A stretch of 64,000 nucleotides of DNA from Oscillospiraceae bacterium (GCA_016281125.1 JAEEIA010000034.1:43978-107977); one strand, 5' to 3'. Counted from the first letter of the stretch, positions 51,005-61,013 are shown. A program made the numbers and translations. The notes: generated by a model from the sequence alone, not told the origin.

Positions 51005-51672
51005 ATCCTGAGCTTCTCCTTACATACATCGAGCAGCATCTGCTCTGACTCCGCAAGATCGGCGTTCGTGGTATCCACGAGCACGGCATCCTCCGCCTGT
51101 TTCAGCGGGGCGATCGCGCGGTTCATATCCTGCTCGTCCCTGCGGATCACATCCGCAAGCACTTCTTCATAGGACTGCGTGCCGGGCTTTTTCTCCTCCA
51201 GCTCCAGAAATCTGCGCATAGCGCGTTTTTCCGGGGACGCAGTCAGAAAAATCTTGACATCTGCATCCGGCAGGACGACCGTACCGATGTCGCGTCCGTC
51301 CATGACGACCGAATGCTCTCTTGCGAGGCGCTGCTGCAAATCAAACAGAAACTGCCGCACAGCCGGGATGGCAGAAACACGGGAGGCTCCCATGGAAACC
51401 TCCGGTGTCCGGATCAGTCCGGAAACATCCTCGCTGTTGACCAGAACGTGCTGTTCGCCGTCCTGATACTCGATTTCGATATCCAGCTCGGACAATCTCT
51501 CTGTAATATCCTGTTCGGATTCGGCATGGTGCTGCAGCATATCGTATGCGATCGCACGGTAGAGTGCGCCGGTATCAACATAAATATAGCCGAGTCGGGC
51601 TGCGAGCCGGCGGGCCAGTGTACTTTTACCCGCACCGGACGGCCCGTCAACGGCAATGCTGACGTTCTTCAT
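51001..51672 (-). CDS. cmk: cytidylate kinase
   Basis: 223 residues. P-loop VDGPSGAGKSTLARRLA, DTGALYRAIAYDM, MDGRDIGTVVLPDADVKIFLTASPEKRA and the C-terminal VLVDTTNADL. It phosphorylates CMP and dCMP with ATP. The ATG at 51672 follows TTGGAGG. The next gene starts with a PlsC domain, the common cmk-plsC order of Firmicutes. Confidence 0.95.
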   Translation of the reverse strand: MKNVSIAVDGPSGAGKSTLARRLAARLGYIYVDTGALYRAIAYDMLQHHAESEQDITERLSELDIEIEYQDGEQHVLVNSEDVSGLIRTPEVSMGASRVSAIPAVRQFLFDLQQRLAREHSVVMDGRDIGTVVLPDADVKIFLTASPEKRAMRRFLELEEKKPGTQSYEEVLADVIRRDEQDMNRAIAPLKQAEDAVLVDTTNADLAESEQMLLDVCKEKLRI

Positions 51673-51710
51673 TGCGAACCTCCAAGATGATGGCATTGAT
51701 ATTCCTTTAC

Positions 51711-51739
51711 AGTATAGCATATTTCGACTTATTTTGCAA
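51711..51739 (-). promoter_or_regulatory. promoter of cmk
   Basis: TTGCAA (51734-51739), 17 nt, TATACT (51711-51716) with TGC extended -10, minus strand. Confidence 0.8.
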
Positions 51740-51840
51740 GTGCTTTCCGGGCAAAAACGAAAAATCTTTTCAAAAAAGGACAAAACGCGAAAAAATCCTG
51801 CCGAACAGTGCAGAGTTCCGTGCAATATCATGATATTCCC

Positions 51841-51885
51841 GGAAAGAAAAGGCAGCAGGGAGCTGTTTTTTGCATCCCTGCCGCC
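51841..51885 (-). terminator. terminator of the dockerin protease gene
   Basis: 11-bp stem GGCGGCAGGGA/TCCCTGCTGCC (one G-U), loop of 13, then TTTTCTTTCC on the minus strand. Confidence 0.75.
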
Positions 51886-51911
51886 TGTAAGCTGACAGTA
51901 TGTTCTTTGTT

Positions 51912-54900
51912 TTACGTCTTTGCAGCGAGCGCCAGCAGCGCGCTGAGATCGGCCATGGTGATCATGCCGTCGCCGTTGAGATCGGCGGCCTCCGCGGCCT
52001 TTCCGGGGAGCATCATGCCGCTGCCCTCCGTCATCCAGCGGAGCAGCGTCAGATAGTCGTCCTCATTGACTGTGTAATCGCCGGTCAGGTCGCCGGGGAT
52101 TTTGCAGTCCGGATCGAGTGAGCAGAAGCAGTAATCGTCCGTTGAGCAGAAATGCTCCGCCCGGCCGCCGGGAATGCCGTAGAAGGTGACGGTGCCGTCA
52201 AACGTATCGCCGGTTCTGCCGTGGGCAGCCAGCGCGGCGAACACCTCGCGGAAATCCGCCGTGATGCCGGTTTCCGGATCCGTGACTGTTTCCGGCAGTG
52301 TGTAGCCGTACTGCGTTTTCAGCATTCTGGTGATGACGCAGGTGCCCTCCCGTTCGGTTTCGTATTCGTAATTTTGGTCCCGGAACTGGACAAAGGGCAT
52401 TTCCTTCTGGATGGTAATTGTGGCGGTGTTCATGGGGTCTGTGCCGGATTCCGGCCATTTGGTGACCGATTCCAGCCAGAGCGTTTCGTCCTTTTTCAGT
52501 TTGAAGCAGAGCTGTGTGCTGCCGAGTGGCTCCTTTTTATCATTATAAAGCAGCATCGTGCAGCAGTTGTTGTCGTAATTGTTCAGGTTGAGATAGTATG
52601 TGCCGTCCTCCGGCGCGATGAACCGCAGGCGTTCCGCATGGCCGGGCGGGAGAAGCCTGTCCTGCTCGGCGCGGTGAACCGGATATGCCTCGCCGACGGT
52701 CAGCAGGCTTGTGGTGCCGTCAAACGGCAGTGCGTCGAACGGCGGGATGCAGCAGTAGGTAAACGTCGTTTCGCCCGTGTAGATTCCGGCGCCGCGGACA
52801 TAAATGAGATTGCTTCCGGGCTGCATCGGGGTTTCGCTGATGAGCAGCATATAATCCGTGCCTTCTTTAAGCAGGGTATCGCCGTCATAGATTCTGAGCG
52901 CGGGCGGTTCGGTGCAGTCCGGAATCCGGAGCTGACTCTCTCCCTCAATTCTGCATGAAACAATGGATTTCAGCGTATCGCTGAGGCTGACACGCACGGT
53001 GCAGGCCGGTGCGTTTTTCGGCAGTGTGACGTTCAGATAATAGGTTTTGCCGCGTTCCACGGAAAAGACCTTGCTGATCCGGCCGGTGCCCGAGGCGGAA
53101 GCTGTCGGCCTGCCGTCCGGGGTGTTCAGAGAAACGGTCGCATCTGTCAGGGAGATTTTTTCCAGGCAGCACTGATCCGTCTGCGGAATCCAGCGGAACA
53201 GCGCAGTCTGATTCTTTTCGTCCAGCGGGATATCCGCTTCGCCGTTGTCCAGCAGGAGCAGTTCCTTCTTCTCCGGCATGGCGACCGTGAAGACACCGCT
53301 GGCATCGCCGTAGAATCTGCCGGTGCCGTGGAGCGTGACGGTGAATGTGCCGCAGATCTGCTGGACTGCATTCGTGTCAAGCTCGTAATCCTCGTGCTCC
53401 TTCAGCTCGGTGCCCTGATAGGTCACGCGGAACGCAGGTCTGATCGGCAGACCGGTGAACACTGCGGATGCGGGCTCGATTTCCGCATCAGCGAGCAGCT
53501 GATACTGCTTCTTGGCCTGCAAGGTCAGCGAATGGCTTTTGCCGTCCTGCATCCGGACGGCGAGGATGCCGCCGCTTTCCTGCCGGAACGGGACGCCCGG
53601 TGCAATGCGGATGCCGTTTGCCGTCCGGAACCCGCCGGGATAGAATACAGCATCAAACGGCGTGCCGTCTGACGAAACCAGCGCAGGATCCTGCATGATG
53701 CGGCTGGACGCGAAGCTGAAAAACTGTGTGCCTGCTCCGCTGGCAAACGGCTCGTTGAATGTGATCTCCGTGCCCTTGGTACCGTACGGATTCTGGAGCC
53801 GGTATTCCAGCAGCGCATGGCCGCGGTAACTGCCCTGACCGGTCAGGAGCAGCCGCACTTTTCCGGGCATCAAAGGATCCAGCGGGGTACACTGATAATC
53901 CGTGCCTGCACTGAGCTTCACCGCCGCCGAATCCGAATCTGCGGGCAGACAGAAAATATCCGGCAGATCCTTTTCCGGATCGCCTGTGAACGGCAGCTCC
54001 TGCTGTTTCAGTACGGCGAGCAGCTGCGTCCTGTTCCCGAGCGGGGAGATTTCCAGCTCCAGCGCACTGATGTTCTCTGATACCGCTGTCGCTGCAATGT
54101 AAACCGGGGTATCCGCTGTCAGCGTGCAGACGCTTTCAAACAGCGGAGAGATTGTGTTTTTGAGCTCTGCCTCGCTGAGATCCGCGCGGTACAGTCTGAC
54201 GGAGGCGAAGAGCGCATCCTTGTCGTCCGCCTCCGGCAGCAGCGCGTAATCCGAAGCTGACGGCATCAGCCGGAGCAGATAGGTTCCGTCTGACGGCGGC
54301 ACAAAGCGGTAGCAGTGCGTCTTGCCGTCCGTGCAGCTGACGGAAACCGCCTTGTCCGGTTCGATTGTTTCGGTCGTGACGATGCGTCTGGAGAGCATCC
54401 CGCCGTACCGGCCGATGCCGACCGCACAGACCTCGGTGATGCCGGGGCCGTTTTCATTGTGATAGCGAAGCACATAATCCGTACCCTCGCGGAGCGTCGT
54501 GACCGGGTTGGTGCTGCTGACGGTGACAGTCGGCAGCATCTGCGGCTGAATGACGTCACGCTCGGTAAAGGTCAGCTGCATATTCGTGTCCGTCAGCGAT
54601 TTCTGCGGGATCGCTTCCGTGACGGTGACGGCGGCGCTGCGGCCGGTCTGTCTGCTGCTGACCGTGAGTGTGACGGTTTCACCGGCTTTCAGCGTGACAT
54701 ACGAAATGCCGGAGGGACGTTCTCCGCTGCCGGACTGTGTGATTTCGGCCTTGTCATTCTGCCGGATCCGCAGCTCGGCGGCGGCGGAGTCCGTAAAGCA
54801 GGCGTACTGCCCGTCATGGGGTGCGGTAAAGGTGCATTTTGCCTGCCGCAGACTGCCTGCGGAGGCGGCAAGCTCCTGCGGGGAGAGCACGTCCTCCCAG

Positions 54901-57900
54901 CAGAGCAGCAGGGGCTGATCGGTATCTGTGATTTCGCCGAAGCTGCGGCTGCGGAAGACATTGACGGTGACGCCCTGCGGGGTGCCGACGGCCTTTCCGT
55001 CCTGCCGTAGCACCGCATACCGCGTGAATGTGCCGAGCCGGTCGGTCGGAACGTCGAGATCCGAAAGCAGCATATCTCCGCCCGTCAGCGGCGGATCGGA
55101 AACCGTGTCGCTGTCCTGCCATGTGACATTCAGCCCGATTCCGAGTGGAATTGCGGTCAGCCGCGCAGAGGTATTCTGCTCACAGTTCAGTTCCTTTTGT
55201 TCAAGGTACATTTCCGCACGGCTTTCCGGCATGGGATAGCCGTATTTGAGGCAGTAGGCCGCCGCCTTTGATCCGGGCGGTGCGGCGATTTTGCAGAAGC
55301 GCTCCTGCTTGCCGAAGGCCTGGCTGCCGATTGTGGTCAGCGCATCGCTGAAAATGACGCAGCAGGGGAGTGCTTCATTCGGGTTGATTGCATTTTTCCG
55401 GACGGCCTCAGCCGCTTCAAAGCGCAGAACCTCTGTTTTGATGCTGTCGAATGCGTCCTGCGGGATGACCTTCAGCATCGGAAATGCCATGCCGCGGCAG
55501 GCGACGGAGCTGAATGCGCCGCGCCCGACGGTGGTCAGCGAGGAGAATACGATACGTCCGTTTGTGACCGGGTTCAGATTGACATGCGCAAGCCCCCTTG
55601 CACCGATCTCAGTGACGGAGTCCCACGGAATGTGCAGCTCTGTGACCGCGTTCTGACTGGTTTCCTGTTCCAGTGCCATTGCGCCGATCTTTGTGACGCC
55701 CTCGGCGGTCAGCTTCAGCGATCCGGTATGTCTGCAAAGTCCCCGCGGCAGCGCGGTGAAGGTATCCGGCAGAATCAGCTCCAGATTGCCGGTTTCGGTA
55801 AACGCGAATTCTCCGAGCGAGCGCAGCGCCGGAAGCTCAAAGCGGGCGTTCAGGCCGGTTTCCGCAAAGGCGTAATCCCCGATGGATTTCAGCTGCGTGT
55901 AATCGTCCCAGCCGGAAACAATTTCCAGCTGCTTGCAGCCGCGGAAGCTCTCCGCACCGACGGATGCCAGCGCGCCGAACGCATAGCTTTTCAGCTTGGT
56001 GCAGTCCTTGAAGGCGGCAGCCCCGACCGATATGACGCCGGTGGCTGTGATGCCCTCAAGCGCGTGGCAGTGCGCAAATGCGGACGCGCCGATTGCCGTG
56101 ACCGATTTGGGCAGCCGGATATGCCGGATGATATCATTGTTTTCAAAGGCATTCGGTGCAATTTCCGTGATGACGCGGTCGCCCGCCAGCTTTTCCAGAT
56201 CGAGCTCCTTGTCATTGGCATAGCAGTGCTCCAGCACCGTGCCGCTGAGCATCAGCAGACCGCCGCGGTCTGTGTTGTTGATTTCGTATACGGCGCGGTA
56301 GATCATGCTTTGTGCCTTGCCGATGACGGCAATCGCGGAAAGCACGGTTGTATCCGAAATGTTGATTTGTTCGCCCTGATAGCGGATTGACGTTTCGGGA
56401 TCCGGATCGGTTCCGTCCAGCGTATAATACACCGTGCTGTTCTGCGGGCCGGTCAGCTCCAGCTTAAACGGATGGTAGTACAGGCCGGGCGTCGCATTGA
56501 CCGCGGACGGCATCGAGATGCTGAACCGGTATTTTTTTTCGGTGACGGCGCTGCTGCGGTCACCGTACAGGCAGACGGCTTTCAGATCCATGTCATGCGT
56601 GATCTGCACAGGCGTTCCGTCATAGCGGATGCCGTTTGTCCGCGTCGGGATGCTGCCGTTTACGGTATAGATAATCTCCGCCTTCTGGGAGGCCGCCTGC
56701 ATCGTCACCGTGAACAGATTTGTGACGGGAACCATCGGGTTATAGCTTTCATCCGGGATGATCTCCGGGCGCGGGCAGTCTGAATCCGTGATAATCAGAT
56801 CGTGCAGATTGACCATGCCCCAGCCGAATTCCTGATCAAAGCCCGGCTCTCCGAGGTCATACGCATTCGCTTGCAGAATCTTATAGATCTGCTGCGGCGT
56901 CAGGCTTCTGTCGTAATCCATCAGGTTTGCATAGCAGGCGGTGACAAAGGGCGTGGCCATGCTTGTGCCGCTGTCCGTGTGCAGCGCATCGGTTTCGTAG
57001 AGATATGCGCTGGTGATTTCCGCACCCGGCGCTGAAAAGTCGATGCCGCTGCCGCTGTTGGAAAAATCGGCCTTCTGATACCGCTTTTCCGGAATATCCT
57101 GCATGAGCGAGAGCAGCATTTCGCTGAATGCGCCGTCTGATTGCAGCTGATAGGTATCGGTTGCTGCGGAAACCGCAATCACGCTGCTGATGTTCGCGGG
57201 GTTTTCATATTTGACGTCCCGCTTGTTGTTGCCCGCTGCGGCAATGCAGGGGATGCCCTGCTCTTTCAGCTTCTGTGCGGCCTCCTGGAGCAGCAGGGAC
57301 AGGCCGTTTCCGCCGAGGCTCATGCTGACAAGATCCGCGCCCTGCTCGGCGGCGTACAGCATGGCGTTGTAAATCTGGAGGGAGGTGCCGCAGCCGTTTT
57401 CGTCGAGTACCTTGATCGGCAGAATGCGGACATTCTCTCTGGTACACCGCGCGAGAATACCGGCGCAGTGCGTGCCGTGCCAGTTGTCGTCATCGGTGTC
57501 GGTATCGGGAACAAAGGAGCAGCCGCCCTCTGCGATGCGCCCGCGGAACCAGTCATGCTCCGCGAAAATGCCGGTATCGAGCACAGCCACACAGATCGGG
57601 TCGGGTTCATTATCATCCGCGTCGAGGCGGTGTTTGAATGTATCGCAGCCGACTGCGTCATAGCCCCACATGCCGTTAGAGAGCATCCGTTCATTGTCCT
57701 CGGGATTGCCCTCCGCACAGATATGATAGACGAGCTCGGGCTCGGCCAGCGATACGCTGCTGTCTGCGGAAAAAGCATTGTATGCGGCGTAGGCGTCTGC
57801 GGGAGTGGGGTATTGCAGCACGCGGAGGCCGTCGGGGGTGCATTCTACCTCGGTGCCGCCGTGTGCGTCAAGGGCACCGTCTGCGCGGACAATCAGCGTG

Positions 57901-58310
57901 CCGGACTGGAACGGCGAGCACAGCTCGGTGCCCTGTCCGGTTTCGGTCACGACGCAGCCGATCCGTTCGGCGGCTTCCGCGGCGGAAACTGTGCCGGTAC
58001 TGTCGGCGCCGCTTTCGGCTTCGGCCTGCGTCAGGACGGCTGAACGCTGAACGCGCAGCTCGCCGTTTTCTGCGGAAAAGCCTGCGAATTCCGTGCCGGT
58101 ATCGGCGCCGTCACGGAGCAGCCTGCCGGTCTGCGCATCCAGGCAGAGCGTGGAAAAAAGTTGATCGGTGCGGTGTTCGGTATGCTGCTGCACGGGGTCG
58201 GCCTTCCGCACGGACTGTGCGGGAACAGTCTGCGGGAACGGGCATGCAGCAGCGGAGATCAGCAGCGCGGCGGCTGTCAGCAGTGCAGGCAGCCTCTGCG
58301 GGATCGTCAT
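51912..58310 (-). CDS. giant secreted subtilisin with BspA-type LRR and dockerin
   Basis: 2132 residues. Signal peptide about 1-30; propeptide-like region; S8 subtilisin domain about 235-510 with triad D245 (AVLDTGIFAEHD), H278 (NWHGTHCAG) and S450 (DSGTSMATP). Two chitobiase-like beta domains (about 530-690, IIYTVNGSIPTR, VYYTLDGTDPDPE) and a BspA-type leucine-rich region (about 730-1080, ITEIAPNAFENN, SVTAIGASAFAHC) follow. A long run of beta-sandwich segments leads to a C-terminal type I dockerin (last 60 residues, GDLTGDYTVNEDD and DLNGDGMITMADL). A cellulosome-bound protease is implied. GGAGGTG precedes the ATG. Confidence 0.93.
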   Translation of the reverse strand: MTIPQRLPALLTAAALLISAAACPFPQTVPAQSVRKADPVQQHTEHRTDQLFSTLCLDAQTGRLLRDGADTGTEFAGFSAENGELRVQRSAVLTQAEAESGADSTGTVSAAEAAERIGCVVTETGQGTELCSPFQSGTLIVRADGALDAHGGTEVECTPDGLRVLQYPTPADAYAAYNAFSADSSVSLAEPELVYHICAEGNPEDNERMLSNGMWGYDAVGCDTFKHRLDADDNEPDPICVAVLDTGIFAEHDWFRGRIAEGGCSFVPDTDTDDDNWHGTHCAGILARCTRENVRILPIKVLDENGCGTSLQIYNAMLYAAEQGADLVSMSLGGNGLSLLLQEAAQKLKEQGIPCIAAAGNNKRDVKYENPANISSVIAVSAATDTYQLQSDGAFSEMLLSLMQDIPEKRYQKADFSNSGSGIDFSAPGAEITSAYLYETDALHTDSGTSMATPFVTACYANLMDYDRSLTPQQIYKILQANAYDLGEPGFDQEFGWGMVNLHDLIITDSDCPRPEIIPDESYNPMVPVTNLFTVTMQAASQKAEIIYTVNGSIPTRTNGIRYDGTPVQITHDMDLKAVCLYGDRSSAVTEKKYRFSISMPSAVNATPGLYYHPFKLELTGPQNSTVYYTLDGTDPDPETSIRYQGEQINISDTTVLSAIAVIGKAQSMIYRAVYEINNTDRGGLLMLSGTVLEHCYANDKELDLEKLAGDRVITEIAPNAFENNDIIRHIRLPKSVTAIGASAFAHCHALEGITATGVISVGAAAFKDCTKLKSYAFGALASVGAESFRGCKQLEIVSGWDDYTQLKSIGDYAFAETGLNARFELPALRSLGEFAFTETGNLELILPDTFTALPRGLCRHTGSLKLTAEGVTKIGAMALEQETSQNAVTELHIPWDSVTEIGARGLAHVNLNPVTNGRIVFSSLTTVGRGAFSSVACRGMAFPMLKVIPQDAFDSIKTEVLRFEAAEAVRKNAINPNEALPCCVIFSDALTTIGSQAFGKQERFCKIAAPPGSKAAAYCLKYGYPMPESRAEMYLEQKELNCEQNTSARLTAIPLGIGLNVTWQDSDTVSDPPLTGGDMLLSDLDVPTDRLGTFTRYAVLRQDGKAVGTPQGVTVNVFRSRSFGEITDTDQPLLLCWEDVLSPQELAASAGSLRQAKCTFTAPHDGQYACFTDSAAAELRIRQNDKAEITQSGSGERPSGISYVTLKAGETVTLTVSSRQTGRSAAVTVTEAIPQKSLTDTNMQLTFTERDVIQPQMLPTVTVSSTNPVTTLREGTDYVLRYHNENGPGITEVCAVGIGRYGGMLSRRIVTTETIEPDKAVSVSCTDGKTHCYRFVPPSDGTYLLRLMPSASDYALLPEADDKDALFASVRLYRADLSEAELKNTISPLFESVCTLTADTPVYIAATAVSENISALELEISPLGNRTQLLAVLKQQELPFTGDPEKDLPDIFCLPADSDSAAVKLSAGTDYQCTPLDPLMPGKVRLLLTGQGSYRGHALLEYRLQNPYGTKGTEITFNEPFASGAGTQFFSFASSRIMQDPALVSSDGTPFDAVFYPGGFRTANGIRIAPGVPFRQESGGILAVRMQDGKSHSLTLQAKKQYQLLADAEIEPASAVFTGLPIRPAFRVTYQGTELKEHEDYELDTNAVQQICGTFTVTLHGTGRFYGDASGVFTVAMPEKKELLLLDNGEADIPLDEKNQTALFRWIPQTDQCCLEKISLTDATVSLNTPDGRPTASASGTGRISKVFSVERGKTYYLNVTLPKNAPACTVRVSLSDTLKSIVSCRIEGESQLRIPDCTEPPALRIYDGDTLLKEGTDYMLLISETPMQPGSNLIYVRGAGIYTGETTFTYCCIPPFDALPFDGTTSLLTVGEAYPVHRAEQDRLLPPGHAERLRFIAPEDGTYYLNLNNYDNNCCTMLLYNDKKEPLGSTQLCFKLKKDETLWLESVTKWPESGTDPMNTATITIQKEMPFVQFRDQNYEYETEREGTCVITRMLKTQYGYTLPETVTDPETGITADFREVFAALAAHGRTGDTFDGTVTFYGIPGGRAEHFCSTDDYCFCSLDPDCKIPGDLTGDYTVNEDDYLTLLRWMTEGSGMMLPGKAAEAADLNGDGMITMADLSALLALAAKT

Positions 58311-58353
58311 AACAGTTCACCTCCGGGTAAAAGTCGGAAACTCGTATTATAGC

Positions 58354-58382
58354 ATTATAGCATATATTTCCGAAAAAAGCAA
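58354..58382 (-). promoter_or_regulatory. promoter of the dockerin protease gene
   Basis: TTGCTT (58377-58382), 17 nt, TATAAT (58354-58359) with TGC extended -10; a second TATAAT lies 10 nt further downstream. Confidence 0.78.
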
Positions 58383-58436
58383 ACGAATTATTGCGCAATT
58401 TTGACATGGAACACAATACAGGTTTCAGCGCCTGCC

Positions 58437-58465
58437 TTGACGAACGGGGGAGAATGCGGTAAAAT
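58437..58465 (+). promoter_or_regulatory. promoter of the second sigma gene
   Basis: TTGACG (58437-58442), 17 nt, TAAAAT (58460-58465), back to back with the protease promoter. Confidence 0.65.
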
Positions 58466-58525
58466 AAAAAAAGCATGTAACCTTTCCGCATTTTTTGCGA
58501 CTCAGTGTACAGAGGAGGTGAAGCA

Positions 58526-59095
58526 ATGTACAGCGACAGCGAAATCATTGCGCAGCTGGAACAGCGGGACGAGCAGGCGCTGACAGAGATCCGCACGGTC
58601 TACGGCAGACTCTGCTTTCAGATCGCGCAGCAGATGCTCGGCAGCGCAGAGGACGCAGAGGAATGCGTCAGCGATATGCTGCTTGCGGTGTGGAATACCG
58701 TTCCGCCGCATCAGCCGGAGCATCTGGAGGCTTATCTTGTCACATTGCTCCGCCGTTCCGCAATGGACAGACTGCGGCGTATGTACAGTCAGAAGCGCGG
58801 CGGCAGACAGTTCGTGCAGGCACTCGATGAGCTCTCAGAGATCCTGCCCGCGGCTGAAACCGTGGAATCCGAATACAGCCGGCGCGGCCTGACAGCCGTG
58901 CTCCGGAAATGCCTTGATACGCTTCCGGCGCGCACGCGGCGGATCTTTTTGCAGCGGTATTTGCTGGCGATGCCGGTGCGGGACATTGCGGCGGACAACG
59001 CCATGACGGTCAGTGCCGTCAAGGTGCTCCTCCACAGAACAAGAAAACAGATGCGTGAAATGCTCAGAGAGGAGGGCTACAATGGATCGCTTTGA
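58526..59095 (+). CDS. sigma-70 family (ECF-type) RNA polymerase sigma factor, copy 2
   Basis: 189 residues. Region 2: EDAEECVSDMLLAVWNTVPPHQPEHLEAYLVTLLRR; region 4: IFLQRYLLAMPVRDIAADNAMTVSAVKVLLHRTRKQM. Clearly related to the sigma factor at 47803 over its length. The ATG at 58526 follows GAGGAGGTG. It overlaps its membrane partner by 14 nt and is divergent from the dockerin protease, so control of that gene is plausible (inference). Confidence 0.9.
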   Translation: MYSDSEIIAQLEQRDEQALTEIRTVYGRLCFQIAQQMLGSAEDAEECVSDMLLAVWNTVPPHQPEHLEAYLVTLLRRSAMDRLRRMYSQKRGGRQFVQALDELSEILPAAETVESEYSRRGLTAVLRKCLDTLPARTRRIFLQRYLLAMPVRDIAADNAMTVSAVKVLLHRTRKQMREMLREEGYNGSL

Positions 59096-60887
59096 GATGA
59101 TGGAGGCGCTCGGGGATCTGCCTGAGCAGTATTTTGCAGAGAGCCTGCCGCAGCCCGGTGCTTCCGGGAAACGGGAAACGCCTTTTCGTTTGCCGCGCCT
59201 TGTGACGGCGGGCGCACTCGCAGCGTGTACGGTATTTGCTGTCGGCGTCAGCGCGGTGCTGCTGCACGGACGGCTCGCGGAACGGGCGCTGAGCTCCGCG
59301 GCGGATTCCGAAGAAAACGCGCAGGATTCTGCATATGATTCGGAGGCGGAATATGCCGTGCAGACAAGTGTATCAGAGGAAATGACAATGAGCGGGAATA
59401 CCCCGTATTCCACGGATACCGAGCCGGATACGGCGCCCCCGGCGCTTTATGCGCTGCCGGAATATGAAAATCTGTCTGACTGGAAAACATGGGAAACAAC
59501 GGCGCTGGAGGAGCCCGGCATCTATTACAACGGTGCGGAGATTCCCGCCAAAATGTCTGTGATTGCACGGACAGATCCGGCGGGACAGCCTGCTCCGGCA
59601 GGAAACCCCGGCCCGCAGCTGCGGATCGGAAATCCCCATACGGAAATGTACGCGGTCGGTTTTGATTTTTACGTGCCGGAGGGCGGGCAGATCTGCTTTG
59701 TACCGTATGACGAATCCAACACCGTATATGCAGATGACCGGCTCGGAGATGAGCAGTTCTGGTTCCGGATCACGCCGACCGGCATGCTTGAACGGCAATC
59801 GACTTTCGGAAAGCACTATGAGAAGCTGCGCGACCGCGACGGCGTTATTTTGCAGGTGCCGGATTATCAGTGCGGTGTCTGGCATCACTGCTATCTGAAA
59901 GCCGCGCGGGCAAGCAGAAATGCGGAGGGTGAGATTATCAGCAATGCTGAGTGCGGTCTGCTAATCAACGACATGAAATTGGCGATGCTTGATCTGCTCG
60001 GCACGGAGCTTTCGGGTTATCTGGCGCTGGACGGCACGCCGGGCGTGATGTTCGCAAACTTTGCGTTCTATGACAGCACGGAAACCGCACCGGTCACGCT
60101 GATTCCCCAAACACCGCCCCCGGAAACCGCGCCGGATCAGACCAGAAAGACGGAAAAGACCGTTACGCCTGCATCGGATCCGACGATCAGCGGCGGGGAA
60201 ACCGTGACGACCGCCAATCCGGCTGCGCTGGCCTATGAGGCGCAGCGGAAAGCGGAATATGACGCAGTTCTGGAGCGCATCACCGACCGGCCGTATGACG
60301 AGGTGATCCGGGTTCAGACACCGGCTTCTGCGGTGACCGGATTCCATAACTTCCGGGAGGGTTACTTCCGGAATTATTCGTGTACGATCGTATCCTTTGA
60401 TCAGACTGCGGGCATTGAACTGCTGCGAAAGCCGGACGATCATCATATGTATGCGATCAACCGAATCAGCAGGGAAAACAACTGCCCGGGCGGCCTGTTC
60501 TACTCGTTCTTTGAGAACGACATCCTGATGAATACCGCATGGATGTCCAAGGCACTGGAAAAAAGCGATTTCGATGACATTCACATCGGTGACTCGATTG
60601 AAAAGGTCATCGCGCTGGAACCCGTGACAAAAGAATTTGAAGGCATTATGGAGCTTTCAAGCTCGCGTGAACCGCATACCGAGGGACACGATCAGACGCT
60701 GCTGCTGAAGGACGGCGTACTTGTGATTCATTACTGTATCCCCGCGGACACAGAGCGGCTTGACTGGCGCATCACGGATATGCAGTTCTATCCGGATTTC
60801 AAGGTTCCGGTATCGGAGGAGTATCAGGGCAAAGAATATACGATCGTGTATGATTACAGCATTCTGCCGGAGGATTATCCGGAATAA
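59082..60887 (+). CDS. membrane protein paired with sigma factor (putative anti-sigma/sensor), copy 2
   Basis: 601 residues. N-terminal motif RFEMMEALGDLPEQYFAES, like that of the partner of the first sigma factor; membrane segment near 45-65; then a large ectodomain. Residues about 145-345 look like a jelly-roll (laminin-G/concanavalin-like) fold: GFDFYVPEGGQICF, DEQFWFRITPTGM, GVWHHCYLKAARA, GVMFANFAFYD. After a Thr/Pro linker a second domain (about 405-601) follows. A sensor for an outside sugar or peptide that frees the sigma factor is an inference. GAGAGGAGG precedes the ATG. Confidence 0.78.
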   Translation: MDRFEMMEALGDLPEQYFAESLPQPGASGKRETPFRLPRLVTAGALAACTVFAVGVSAVLLHGRLAERALSSAADSEENAQDSAYDSEAEYAVQTSVSEEMTMSGNTPYSTDTEPDTAPPALYALPEYENLSDWKTWETTALEEPGIYYNGAEIPAKMSVIARTDPAGQPAPAGNPGPQLRIGNPHTEMYAVGFDFYVPEGGQICFVPYDESNTVYADDRLGDEQFWFRITPTGMLERQSTFGKHYEKLRDRDGVILQVPDYQCGVWHHCYLKAARASRNAEGEIISNAECGLLINDMKLAMLDLLGTELSGYLALDGTPGVMFANFAFYDSTETAPVTLIPQTPPPETAPDQTRKTEKTVTPASDPTISGGETVTTANPAALAYEAQRKAEYDAVLERITDRPYDEVIRVQTPASAVTGFHNFREGYFRNYSCTIVSFDQTAGIELLRKPDDHHMYAINRISRENNCPGGLFYSFFENDILMNTAWMSKALEKSDFDDIHIGDSIEKVIALEPVTKEFEGIMELSSSREPHTEGHDQTLLLKDGVLVIHYCIPADTERLDWRITDMQFYPDFKVPVSEEYQGKEYTIVYDYSILPEDYPE

Positions 60888-60901
60888 CAAAAAACACTTT
60901 T

Positions 60902-60933
60902 GCGGCCTGTGCATATGCATGGGCTGCTTTTTT
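60902..60933 (+). terminator. terminator of the second sigma unit
   Basis: A 12-pair hairpin with wobbles (60902-60927) centred on GCATATGC, followed by six T. Confidence 0.72.
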
Positions 60934-60961
60934 CTGTGCGGGAAGTGTCCGGCGCGCCTGC

Positions 60962-60990
60962 TTGATTTTTTGCGGTGATTGTGCTATAAT
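60962..60990 (+). promoter_or_regulatory. promoter of the coaE-aminopeptidase gene
   Basis: TTGATT (60962-60967), 17 nt, TATAAT (60985-60990) with TGC extended -10. Confidence 0.8.
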
Positions 60991-61013
60991 ATTCCCGAAC
61001 AGGAGGGGATCGT

